Shown: positions 54,381-64,000 of the stretch, in pieces
Position numbering within the stretch: position 1 is the first letter of the stretch
How the letters are laid out: every line of letters begins with the position of its first letter
Origin: Plazaster borealis
Lineage: Eukaryota > Echinodermata > Asteroidea > Forcipulatida > Labidiasteridae
Length of the DNA stretch: 64,000 nt
Direction of reading: 5' to 3'
Assembly (NCBI GenBank): GCA_021014325.1
Contig: CM037474.1
Location: 2,174,501-2,238,500, forward strand
Position numbers and translations under genes: made by a program
Notes under the pieces: model-generated
What the model was told of the DNA's origin: nothing
What the model saw: the letters and a program-made list of their open reading frames with translations, nothing else
The model's database searches: none

Positions 54381-54902
54381 TTAGAATGCAGCACTTATTG
54401 CTGCACTATAAACATTCATGATTTACTGCCTTGCAAATAAACATATCCCAACAAACTCTACACTGTTTGAAATAGTATACATCAACGTGGTTAAAAACAT
54501 ATGTTTTTACAATCCCATACAGAGCTATTGTCATTCCTTAATTAGTACTTTTTATTTTCAAATCAGATTATTATTGTCTTCTGGAAACCAGTGAATAACG
54601 GTACACGTTTTTGTTGGGAAGTCTACATGCACAGATATTAATTGTTGTCTTTGGCAAATCGAAACAGGAACCTGACGTAGAAAGAAGCAACTTTTTTTAC
54701 ATGTTGCATTACTCCAGTCTCACCTCATTCAGTGATGATCTCTTCTGATCCCGTATTCAATGTTATTTGAGTATATTTTCCTGGCCAGTGTCAACAAAGA
54801 ACTCTTGGCCATTTAACACCCGGCTCATTCAAATTTGTTTGAAATTAAATGTTGCATCATCAGCATTAAACAGTCAAAATAAGTCGTTCAATTTCAACAG
54901 TT

Positions 54903-54992
54903 TAATAATAATAATAATAAAACCTTGCTTATAAATATAGCGCATTGCAAACTGTACACGAAGCGCTTCACAAAAAAAAAAAAAAAAATACA
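54903..54992 (-). repeat. LINE 3'-tail fragment
   Basis: The - strand reads GAAGCGCTTCGTGTACAG, GCGCTATATTTATAAGCAAGG, then TTATTATTATTA, an L2-like ending. A poly-A run lies beside it at about 54973-54990. Confidence 0.55.
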
Positions 54993-55552
54993 GAAGACCT
55001 AAAAATAGCAAAATAAACAAACACATGGTAAAATGCAGTGGAGCAGCTGCAGCTACATTATATAATGATAAAAATGCCTATAACAGGCGCAGTACATATA
55101 TAAAAAGTGGATACAAAAATCTATACAAAAAACTCACATAATACAAAAACACCCTATAGCGAAGAATATAAGGTAAAGTTTAGCTTTCACTATAGTCAAG
55201 TAAGATCATTCAAATTCATTAAATCGAAAAGATCATTCATTTCATGAGAGCCAGCATCAAGAAGCTGGTCAACCATTCAATTAATAAGTGTAAATAGACA
55301 GTGGAAATTCAACTGAAGAATGGTAAAAATGTATAGTGTTGAATGGCTATTTTATATGAAGTAGAATGACTGAAACGAACCCGAATGAGAAGAACGAAAT
55401 CATGTGTGCACCAAAACCAAATTGAATCCAATAGTAGCTAAAAAGAACCCCGTTTGATCAAACTGGGGAAAAGAGGTGTTAATTCGAATAAATGAAATTA
55501 ATTCTTGCTGAAATTGACCACGGAAAACCCATACCAATACTATGGGGCAATT

Positions 55553-58500
55553 TTACATAGCATGGCTGCCAGAGAGTGTTTCTTTCACCTCCTTCAGCAA
55601 GCACCCCAGATGCTCTTGGTCACGTTCATTTTTTGTCTTCAACACCACAAGAAGCTGTTGTCAGATTGAAAGAGAGGGAAAGAAGGATGTAGAGTTAAGG
55701 CTTCGCATAATTGAGATGGATAATAATTTTGTGGGGTACTGGTACGCCATGTATTAATCTGTTCTATGAAAAAGTAGTGGCTCTGAAAAGAGCTGGTTGG
55801 TTTATCCTCGACGTTTCGACTACAGTGTGCTCTAGTCTTCATCAGGAGAGTGAAGAGTGTGTAGAGCTTATGTGCTTTCATATTTAGAGTTGAAGGGTCT
55901 TGTTGTAACTCCATTGGCCTTTTTGAGGTATGGCGAACACTGTTTGGTTTGTGTGTATACAGAAAAATTTACCCATATACACATATTGACTGGCAATGAG
56001 GTAAATAGTGTACGTCTATTCCCCCGAGGGACTTTGAGTGACCAGAAGAGGGACCTATTTCCTGAGGCCGAAGGCCGAGGGAAATAGGTCCCTCTTCTGG
56101 TCACTCACAGGCCCGAGGCCCGTATATGTGCTTTATAACACACCTCGGTCTTAAATGTGAAATAAGAAAAGAAATTTGGAAAAGAAAGGAAGTTTTCTAG
56201 TTGCTGTTCACGGTTCACGTTAAGAGAGGGCGCTGTAACCAGTCAAACACGCGCGCGCGGTGACTAGACTTTATTAGTTCACCCCACGTGACCGTGTTTC
56301 AGCCAAGCAGAATACAGAACAAGCAAGAGGTGTGTTATAAAACTAAATCGTGCCCAAGCAATGTGTCCACCATATCTCAAAATGGCTTATAGAAGAAGAG
56401 CATATCTATACCCAAAACATTGAAGGGACACGTGGCCTTTGGATCGGGTGCTTTTATTGGGCTATAAAAAAGCGTCTGTTATGAAATGAATATGGTTGGT
56501 AGAATAATAATGATTCACATAAATATCACTTGAAATTCTGTGGTTTTTGTCTATGTAATTCCTTGACAAAACACGGTCCGCTATTTTGTAGAACCAACTT
56601 TTGACTCCACACAAAATGGCAGACTGTACGTTCCGCTGGTTGTTTTTTTAAGAGGCAAATTTAATATGTTTGTTTACCACAACTCAATAATTACAAAACA
56701 CTGTAGGTGTTTTTTGTGCATGAACAACTCCCCTTTAATACAATCAGGAAAAAAATCAACTTACAAGCTCCCATAGTTGCATCAAGGTGATGAGCTTGCT
56801 GAACAATCCTGTGAAATTCTACAAGAAAAAAGTTACAATTGAATTCACTGAGTTTGAGTCTAAATATCACAAAATAATTGTTGTATTTTGTAGTTAGTTT
56901 TGACTTTGGAGTAAAAAGAACTTCGTGGTGCTGTATGAAAGGATCTTAAAATGTAACAACACCGAATAGGTTTTGAGAATTGAGCAAGAATTTGGGTGAA
57001 AGGTTTTGAATTATTTAGATTGTAAAACTGCCCTTTAAAAAAAATACATTGCCCTTTTGTATATACCTGACTTGCTTTGCGTAGTTCTGCGTTCAGGTCT
57101 TGTGTGGTTACCGGTGCAGACTCTTCCACTCCTTTATAGTATTGTTGAACAAGACGCTGGTACTTGGTTTTCTCTCTGCTGTACAGGAATTTGTTAATGG
57201 AGGATTCCTGTCAACGTACCGTAAACAGTTCAGATCAAAACTTATATTTCAGAAAGTTAGCATTAAGATCTAAAGTGGTTGTAGGGGGACTATTAAAGTG
57301 GTTTTGGTTGGCCTGTATATTTGTATGTTGTTAATCTTTTTGATTACTTCATTTATTTTAGTGTTGTATTTGTGTGTTTGTTATATTTGGGGACTGTAAA
57401 AATAACCCTCATTCCGAACAGTGGCGCCAATGTGCAAATGCACCGACACCTTATGCCCCCATAGGGCCTCCCCTACCCCTTCCCACATTTATCCAACCAA
57501 CACAAACAATCTGTCTCTGTTAAAAATTGTGTTTGGTTGTTCGTTGAAGTAATCAACATTGTAATTTCTCACCAGATTTTACAGCATTAAATGCACAGTC
57601 CAAGTTCTTGCCGAATGACACTGGTGAACTTTCAAAGTGCGTTTATACCAGATACTAAAGCGAACCGAAAACAGACTTTTCCTGTGATTTAAGAACGTCA
57701 CCCTTTCAGTCACCAACTTCTCTTACCTGTCCAAGTTTATCCGTCTTGGTATCGTGTGCGTCATGGAACAACTGACCAATCACGTCCATGCTTGCCTCAA
57801 CGGAGCGAGTAGGTTGGATGTCAAAGATGTAGTCTGGATGCTTGATGGCGTTGGACCAAAAACGCAGTGGCAGACTGTAAGAAGTGATTGAACGAAGAGT
57901 TCTTAGAGGTTTTCACATTTTTGCAAGCATCTCTTGAAAGAGAAACATCTTGGCTTATAGTGTTATGAAGCTTACAGCTAAGTACAGTATTGTATTATAG
58001 GAAAATTTGGGGGACACCCTTTGCCATACCAGGGATGGTATATTTTTTGGGGTGGAGGTTACAATCAGTAGTTACTCACATGTTATTCTTCCAGGCGTAT
58101 TTAATGTCTGGGTCTTTAGACTTCAAGTCATACATCTGTGCCTGGTCGTCAAAAAAGTCAAAGAGGAACTTGATTGCCTTGGGGGCGCTCTCCACGGACA
58201 GAATGGTCTGGAACATAATGTCAACATACTCTTGGATGACGCTCTGTTGTCGAGGTGTTCAAGGGATAAAAAGTCATGAGATTGTCATTTTTGGTAGACT
58301 CACTGGTCGAAATTGTCATGCCGTGGTGACGAATACATTCAGTTTGGCTTGGTGATGTATGCTGCATTGCCTTTCACCTCTTTGGACTCTGGTCCGAAAC
58401 CCAGAGGGATGCCGTGTATTTTGATTGGGTTTTCAGTCCCTACCTGATTGCGTGGGTCTTCCCCATTTTCCTCCCACATCTGAAACTGAGATTTGTTCAG

Positions 58501-61500
58501 TATCTTTCATTCAGAGGTTTCTTCATGATTGCATATTATTTACAGTGCTAGTTGCTTTCCCTTTAGTGAGCGCTGGTAACACTAAGTTAAGACATATTTT
58601 ATTATTTGTGTAGTTATTCTTGAGGGGCTGAATATTATGCTTAGTGCATAAAAATGTGCAGACATACAGGCCTACCCAGATCTAGTTAACCCTCTGATAA
58701 AGTGGAGCCTTCTTTGTAGCAGGCTTCCAGATGTCTTACTGGCAGCTTGTGGTGGGTTCTGAGGTTTCCAACACCCCTCCCCCCTGCCAATCAAACTCTT
58801 CTGGGAGAAGTGTTGGCTCTGAGAAGAACCGGTGTGTTCTCAACATTTCGAACAGTAAAACGTCGAGACCACAACGGCTCTCCCAAAAGAGTTTATACAA
58901 TGATTGTACTCGCAAGTTTACTACTGTAATTGTTCTTTTGTCTCAGTAATACTTCCTGTATTTCGATAGCATCAACACTATGCTAAGCTTCGGACATCAA
59001 ATACTGAGACAGCTTATTAAACTTGAAGAGGAAGAAACGATACCACTGTGATATGTTTCGGAAACTGCTCTATTTTGTTTGACACAAAGATTACCTTTGA
59101 TGACAGAACTCTCTGGAATGGGATCTTATATACGGCCCACTGACTGCGTTTATTTAGTGAGATACAGCACAATCTTCTTCCTCGTTGCTTGGTGCCGTGT
59201 TTCTCAACCGAGAAAGACTCCTTCTTCTGAATCTGTAAGGGGAAAAAGGGTTACCATAGTTACGCATCTTCTCTAAGTATGAACACTTTTTCAGTGACAA
59301 AGGGAACTAAGGGGGGGGGGCTAGGGGGGAATGTGCCCCCAATTAATGTCCGTGCCTTCCCCGGTTGCCCCCACCCCCGAATAAAATGTTACATTTGTAT
59401 AAACTTGTTTGCAGTAATTTCAATGTTATTGTTTACTTACCAGATGCCAATCTCTGACTCCTTCCTGGTCTTGTTCTTCATCTCTGAAACCAACGTTATC
59501 TAGAGACATGGGTTCTGGGAAGAAAATTATGACACAATCTCTTTATTTTTTTAGCATGCTGACTACCTTTTACATGGGGTTTTCTTCATCTTTGGTTATT
59601 ATTGTGATTTTTATTCTCATAAAATGACTGTTTGCGTGTAGTGAGTGATATTTAGACTGAATAATTTACAGTTGGCATTTCGTTCATGAATGTAAGTTTT
59701 TTACATGATTAATGCTCGCACTTTCAAAGAAAACCTTAGCGGGTTTGTGTTTTATAATTAATATTTACCATAAGCACTATCCCTTTCACCCTGCTTCTGC
59801 TGAGAACTGTCAGTGACCTACAGGTAACCAGTGGCAAGAAGGGTACCAATCAGTTACTCCACAAATGCATATAGGAATCTCTTAATTGTTAATCCTTTGT
59901 CTGGACAAAAGGTAACCAGTGAATACAAAGTACCTTTGAAATATGCCTCTTCAATTGAAACGTTACAATAGCTTAGCATGGATATAACTAGTTTCAATGT
60001 TTAACCATACGGGGTTACCCAGTGCAGACAGAGCACCAGTGGAAACTTTAAACCAATGAAGTGATCAGGAATTCTAATCGATAGTTTTTTTTTTTTTTTT
60101 TTTTTTTTTTTTCCATTGTGTATTCCTGGTTGTTTAATATTGCAGTTGTTTGTTGTTATATTTTGTACAGCGCTGTGATCTCTTGTAAGAGCGCTTTATA
60201 AATGCCAGTTTATTATTATTATTATTATTAGTTGTATTTCTTGTTATTTTGTCATAACTTAAAAAAATTATTTTGAAGCTTGCTGTTTGACGATTGAAAG
60301 GGAAATTGATAATTGTTGTAAAGATTATATATTAAGCAGAATCTAATGTTGGTAATTTAGAGGATGTGATTCGGTTCTTCGTTGTATTGTTGAAGTAAAA
60401 TTGCAAACATTATATTTCTTACTTTTGATGGAAACCCTGGTTGAGGTTTTTCAAGAAGGATCATCTGGTGGACGCCACCTTTTGTCGGGACGCAGTAACC
60501 ACCTTTCTCAGTGAATGAGGTCTCCTCTTCCTTAGCCTAGGTGACAAATGCTACCATGGTTACTGATATTTAGTTTCAAAGAGAGTGAGGGGGGAGGGGG
60601 TTCATCTTGTTGCTCAAATTTTATCTACAAGATAACTTATTTCCTCTGAGAGTACTGATGGAAGTAAGATTGGGTTTTTTTAATGTGATTTTGGTGCGAG
60701 GTTGGGGGTGGGCTGCATCTGAGGTCAGCTTTATAACCTTCCTGTCTTTCCTGCTTTTATTTTGACTGTAAAAGAAAAAATCAAATATTCTAAAAATGAG
60801 TAGGAGCTCCTCTTTGTATCCCGATGAAGACTGAAGACATCATTTTGAAGCTTGCTGTTTAGCGTTTGAAAGGGAAATTGGCAATTGTTGTAAAGAGTAG
60901 TCAGAATAAATCTGATGTTGGTAAACTGGAGGATGTGATTCGATTCTTTGTTGGATTGTTGAGGTAATATTGTAAACATTCCTTACTTTTGATGGAAACT
61001 CTGTTTGAGGGAGGAATTTGCTGATCTTCTGGTAGACGCCACCTTTTGTTGGGATGCAGTAACCACCCTCCTCAGTGAATGAGGACTCTGCTTCCTTAGC
61101 CTAGGGGACTATTGTTACCATGGTTACTCATCTTTACTTTCAAGAGAGAGAGGGGCATCTTGTTGCTCAAATCTTATCTACTGGATAACTTATTTCCTCT
61201 GACGAGAGTACTGATGGAAGTAAGCTGTTTTTTTAAATGTAATTTTGGTGTGAGGTTTGGGGTGGGCTGCATCTGAGTTCTGCTTTATAACTTTCCTGTC
61301 TTCCTTGCTTTTATTGTGACTGAATATTCTTAAAATGAGTAGAGCTCCTCTTTGTATCCGATGATGCTACTGAATCTCCAGGGTGTTGTATTTCAGGTAT
61401 TTCCATATTCTCTTACACATTGGAGAAACACAGATTCGGAACCAGCAGGGCTGAGTCTTTAGTCCCCGGAGTGTGTTTGTGTGTTCACATCTTTCGAAAC

Positions 61501-63870
61501 AAAGGATACGGAGCTCTGGAAGTGACATCCGACATGTTGAGATCCTGAAATAATTTTCTGCAGGATGATGACAACATAAACGTAAGACATTCTGAGATGA
61601 TTTATCTCGGGATGACGACATCTTGGTAGTAGAATGTCGTCTTCCAAATATACTTTATCCTAGGAAGTCGACATCGTGGAAGGATGTCGACCAACCGAGA
61701 TGAATTATCTCGGGATGACGACATCCTGAGCGTAGGATTTCACTCGACTTCCCGAGATAATTCATCATGCGATGGAACATCCTGAAAATTTCGAAAACCC
61801 AAGATGAATGTTTCTTGGGCAGACAAGAACATTCTATACTTTCAGGATGTCGTCATCTCGAGATAGAATATATTTGGAAGACGACATCCTACTTCCAAGA
61901 TGTCGTCATCCCGAGATAAATCATCTCGGTTGGTCGACATCTTTTCTTCCACGATGTCGACCTTCTAGGATAAGATATATTTGGAAGACGACATTCTACT
62001 TCCAAGATGTCGTCATCCCAATATAAAAAGGATGTCATAATCTTACGTTTATGTGTCATCGTCCTGCAGTAAATTATCTGTTGATCTCAACAAGTTGGAT
62101 GGCACTTCCAGACCACCATAAAAGGAAGATATTTGGGGGGCAAACACATTGGATCAAATCTTGATGTTACTTTAGAGTTTTACCAGATGTTGATCTTGAT
62201 GTCCTCCAGGGGTGTTTTCATCTTTGATGGTGAAATGTTCTGTAGAGGATTTAAAAATAACGAAATATCACCGCCTTTGAATCCATGAGTTATGGATGAC
62301 TGTTTATGACCATTTTAATACACTTACAGAAAGCCAGTTTTCTTCATTCTAAAAAGACCAGTTATCATTTTGAAACAAGAATTTGAAACTCAGCTCCATT
62401 TCATGGAGCTAGTAGAACATATCAAGTTTTAAATTTGTCTTGGGTTTTTTCGGGACTTGTTCGGTTTCTTTTTTTGGGGGGTGGGGTGGGGATTAATTAA
62501 AATGTTTGGAGTAAAAAAGGTACTTGCACTTACCCTTAAAACAATTACATTTGTTCTAAGCAAAACACACTTTTTCGAGGCTTGATTTCCCTTAAAATTG
62601 TAGTCAACTTTGAGTTTCTTAATTTATTTAGAGATTATTTACCATTTGTATTCTTGTCTTCGAACTGTTGCACTGGTGCGGAGCAACTGGCAGCTTGTCC
62701 CTTATCCACAACGGTAACTGTTGCTCTGTCGGGTACCTATATAGGCAACCAATGAAATACCAGGGAATCAATGAAAACTCTTATCCAATATCCTGATCTT
62801 AAAAACCCCATTCATTTCTTATCTCCTGCGATTTTATTGCAACCTCTTTAATCCTTTCAAGTCATTGTATTCCGTGTGTAAAAACACCCGTCAATACCCG
62901 TTTATACATAAAATAAAATGTGTACACATACACAAAATGGGTAATATTGGTGATAGGACTTCCAACCTTGTTGCTATGGGGACCATTGTGAGTTCGTGCT
63001 TGTCAATTGTGTGTTTTACTCACTTTGAAATCTTTCAGGGTGTTGAGTCGACATGACTTGTTATCGACAGGTCTGACGCCGTTGTCCGTCAATATCTGAC
63101 TGTCGCTTCCCCGGTGCCACACTGTCACCAATAAAGCCACATGTGTTGATAAATATTACTTTCTGATTTATGAGAAATATTTGACAGTTGTTCGTAATTA
63201 GGAAAGGGAAACTGTATCTTCATTATGTTCTTTGAATCTAAGAGAAAATAATGTGTTAAAGTCGTTGCAAGGGGATTCCCTCCCCCCCCCCCATATCGGG
63301 CATGGTATTAGACTGTGTGAGTTGAAAATCATTAGGGCCCAATTTCTTAAGGCTGTTAAGCAGAAAATACTGCTTGATAATTGAGTGGGGCACCAGTCAC
63401 AACAATGCAAACTTAATGCTGTTTTGGCTGGTAATCTGTTAAGCAATACTCTTATGTGCTTGTAGCAAGTTTTTGTAATTACAGGCTCTATGTAGATGGG
63501 CGCAGGCTAGGTCTTATCGTTGATGCTTTTCTATAACTGCTGGAGTGTCAGGCAAGAAAGTTCAAAAACTAAGGCTGTATGTCAAATATAGCAACATTCA
63601 ATAAAGTCAACTCAAATTTGTTAATACAGACCCCCCCCCCCTATCAAAAACGTGTGGTTGTCGAACAAAGGTAGACAAGTGTCTTTGGTTAACAGAGCAA
63701 TTTAAGAGTGACATACCAAGACTGACTTGGTTGGCGCTGGGTCTGCCGGAGTAGGGGTCGTTAAGATGGATGGCATCTAAGATCTTCTCCTTGACTTGTG
63801 ATATGGTGTCCACATCTAGCACCCTGACTTCCTTAATGACATTTCCTTCGCTGTTGAGAACCACCAGTGT
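55553..63870 (-). CDS. PLXN: Plexin, intracellular part (5' end outside window)
   Basis: Exons in order: 63870-63717, 63121-63024, 62736-62643, 62239-62184, 61100-60987, 60536-60423, 59513-59440 (or 59498), 59232-59095, 58243-58080, 57874-57727, 57207-57067, 56818-56765, 55654-55553 (stop). Plexins are semaphorin receptors whose cytoplasmic split GAP domain acts on Rap/Ras GTPases. The Rho-binding domain is clear ([47 protein letters not shown]). After a linker comes DWHL, then the second GAP half: [90 protein letters not shown]. The arginine of LPLRFW, which matches a catalytic arginine of known plexins, is present. The last two exons ([13 protein letters not shown].., ending [10 protein letters not shown]) resemble known plexins poorly. 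Codon phase agrees at all but one junction (60423 to 59513). Two linker exons are tandem duplicates. Semaphorin, transmembrane and first GAP parts lie past 64000. Confidence 0.88.
55770..55860. repeat. Fragment of family 3 repeat
   Basis: 'GTGGCTCTGAAAAGAGCTGG', 'CTCGACGTTTCGACTACAGT' and 'AGTCTTCATCAGGAGAGTG'; same family as 27580 and 58735. It lies in the last intron of the plexin gene. Confidence 0.5.
56036..56106. repeat. Perfect 27-bp-arm hairpin
   Basis: Arm 56036-56062 starts GAGTGACCAGAAGAGGGACC and is the exact inverse of arm 56080-56106; the loop is GAGGCCGAAGGCCGAG-like and can itself pair (GGCC..GGCC). In the last plexin intron. Confidence 0.85.
56131..56343. mobile_element. 213-bp terminal-inverted-repeat element
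   Basis: TTTATAACACACCTC at 56132 is the inverse of GAGGTGTGTTATAAA at 56328, giving 15-bp perfect ends. The interior has CACGCGCGCGCGGTGAC and no coding frame. It follows directly on the 27-bp hairpin and may be part of a larger composite. Confidence 0.7.
58735..58990. repeat. Family 3 repeat, longest copy
   Basis: 'TTGGCTCTGAGAAGAACCGG', 'CTCAACATTTCGAACAG', then the inverse 'GTAAAACGTCGAGACCACAA', and 'CTCCCAAAAGAGTTTATACA', 'ACTCGCAAGTTTACTACTG', 'TGCTAAGCTTCGGACATCAAA'. In a plexin intron between the exons at 59095 and 58243. Confidence 0.55.
60085..60232. repeat. Poly-T run and LINE-type tail
   Basis: 28 T residues at 60085-60112, then 'TACAGCGCTGTGATCTC', 'AGAGCGCTTTATAAATGCC' and (TTA)n to 60232: an L2-like 3' end, + strand. 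In the plexin intron after the exon at 60423. Confidence 0.65.
60250..61375. repeat. Tandem segmental duplication carrying a plexin exon
   Basis: Two units of about 560 bases (about 60255-60835 and 60838-61375) align along their length: 'TTTTGAAGCTTGCTGTTT', 'GAAAGGGAAATTG', 'GAGGATGTGATTCG', the 114-base exon, 'CTTGTTGCTCAAAT', 'GATAACTTATTTCCTCTGA' and 'GAGCTCCTCTTTGTATCC'. Both exon copies (60536-60423 and 61100-60987) keep their acceptor (CCTAG), donor (GTAAG) and an open frame with GGYC(V/I)PTKGGV in common, and diverge near their ends. Exon length is a multiple of three. Confidence 0.85.
61500..62120. repeat. Long inverted (foldback) repeat, about 600 bp
   Basis: Left arm landmarks in order: AGTGACATCC, CATGTTGAGATC, CAGGATGATGACA, ACATAAACGTAAGA, GGGATGACGACATCTTG, AGTAGAATGTCGTCTTCC, AAGTCGACATCGTGGAAG, GATGTCGACCAACCGAG. 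The right arm has the inverse in reverse order: CTCGGTTGGTCGACATC, CTTCCACGATGTCGACC, GGAAGACGACATTCTACTTC, CAAGATGTCGTCATCC, TCTTACGTTTATGTG, TGTCATCGTCCTG, GATCTCAACAAG, GGCACTTCC. Inside, smaller copies of the TCGGGATGACGACATC motif repeat. No coding frame. Plexin intron between exons 62184 and 61100. Confidence 0.85.
63335..63503. repeat. Inverted-repeat element, family 1
   Basis: GGGCCCAATTTCTTAAGGCTG at the left; CAGGCTCTATGTAGATGGGC at the right is a worn inverse. The interior 'ACCAGTCACAACAATGCAAACTTAATGCTGTTTTGG' is in the usual place. In the plexin intron between exons 63717 and 63121. Confidence 0.6.
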
Positions 63871-64000
63871 CTATAGAACCCATGATTACAACATTCATTT
63901 TATGAATCATTTGTCTGATGTCGGTCAGGTTCTTACTAAAGTTAGTGGCAAAAAAGGTGTATTTTAATTAAATTGTGCACGAGTTTGTTTCCTTCACGCG

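Larger units (their letters stand above)
51859..55552. other. Intergenic between the CABIT-SAM gene and plexin
   Basis: Both genes are on the - strand, so this holds the CABIT-SAM promoter and 5' UTR (near 51.9-52.2 kb) and the plexin 3' UTR (near 55.5 kb). No exon was seen. It holds two MITE-like elements, a 42-bp tandem repeat and LINE tails, listed separately; 53160-54220 looks unique and A/T-rich. Confidence 0.45.

Noticed and set aside
55868..56104. Open frames on both strands at 55857-56104
   Set aside because: They run through the perfect hairpin and share its symmetric sequence.

Overview
This 64 kb window is eukaryotic. Genes are broken into short exons with GT..AG introns, about two thirds of the bases are A/T, and introns and intergenic DNA are packed with decayed non-LTR retrotransposon tails, tRNA-derived SINE heads, small inverted-repeat elements and minisatellites. 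The protein families (deuterostome-type plexin, CABIT-SAM adaptor, MGAT4C-like transferase, SLC25A20) and the LINE tails with a 'GCGC..TATAAAT..(TTATT)n' 3' end suggest a marine deuterostome invertebrate, most likely an echinoderm such as a sea star. The species is an inference. Gene models below come from reading splice sites and codon phase by eye; no transcript was available.

Layout, left to right. 1-3.7 kb: the last three exons of an unrecognised + strand gene. 5.7-8.2 kb: a complete three-exon - strand gene for a type II membrane glycosyltransferase of the MGAT4 family (475 aa, closest in size and layout to MGAT4C). 9.2 kb: one orphan + strand exon encoding a signal peptide. 10.5-24.8 kb: a complete nine-exon + strand gene for the mitochondrial carnitine/acylcarnitine carrier SLC25A20 (300 aa). 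24.8-32.9 kb: intergenic, repeats only. 32.9-51.9 kb: a complete nine-exon - strand gene for a 704 aa CABIT / proline-rich / coiled-coil / SAM adaptor (GAREM/THEMIS-like). 51.9-55.5 kb: intergenic. 55.5-64 kb: the 3' part of a - strand plexin gene (Rho-binding domain insert, second half of the split RasGAP domain, C-terminus); its extracellular, transmembrane and first GAP segments lie beyond the right edge.

The genes are unrelated housekeeping or signalling genes and do not form an operon-like unit. Plexin and the CABIT-SAM adaptor both belong to receptor-proximal signalling, but their adjacency alone is no evidence of joint function. The most notable points are a tandemly duplicated 114-base plexin exon, two clear cases of a small inverted-repeat element inserted inside a LINE relic, a 69-bp minisatellite whose unit is a multiple of three, a long inverted repeat in a plexin intron, and the unidentified gene at the left edge. 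I see no convincing new biological system beyond these.
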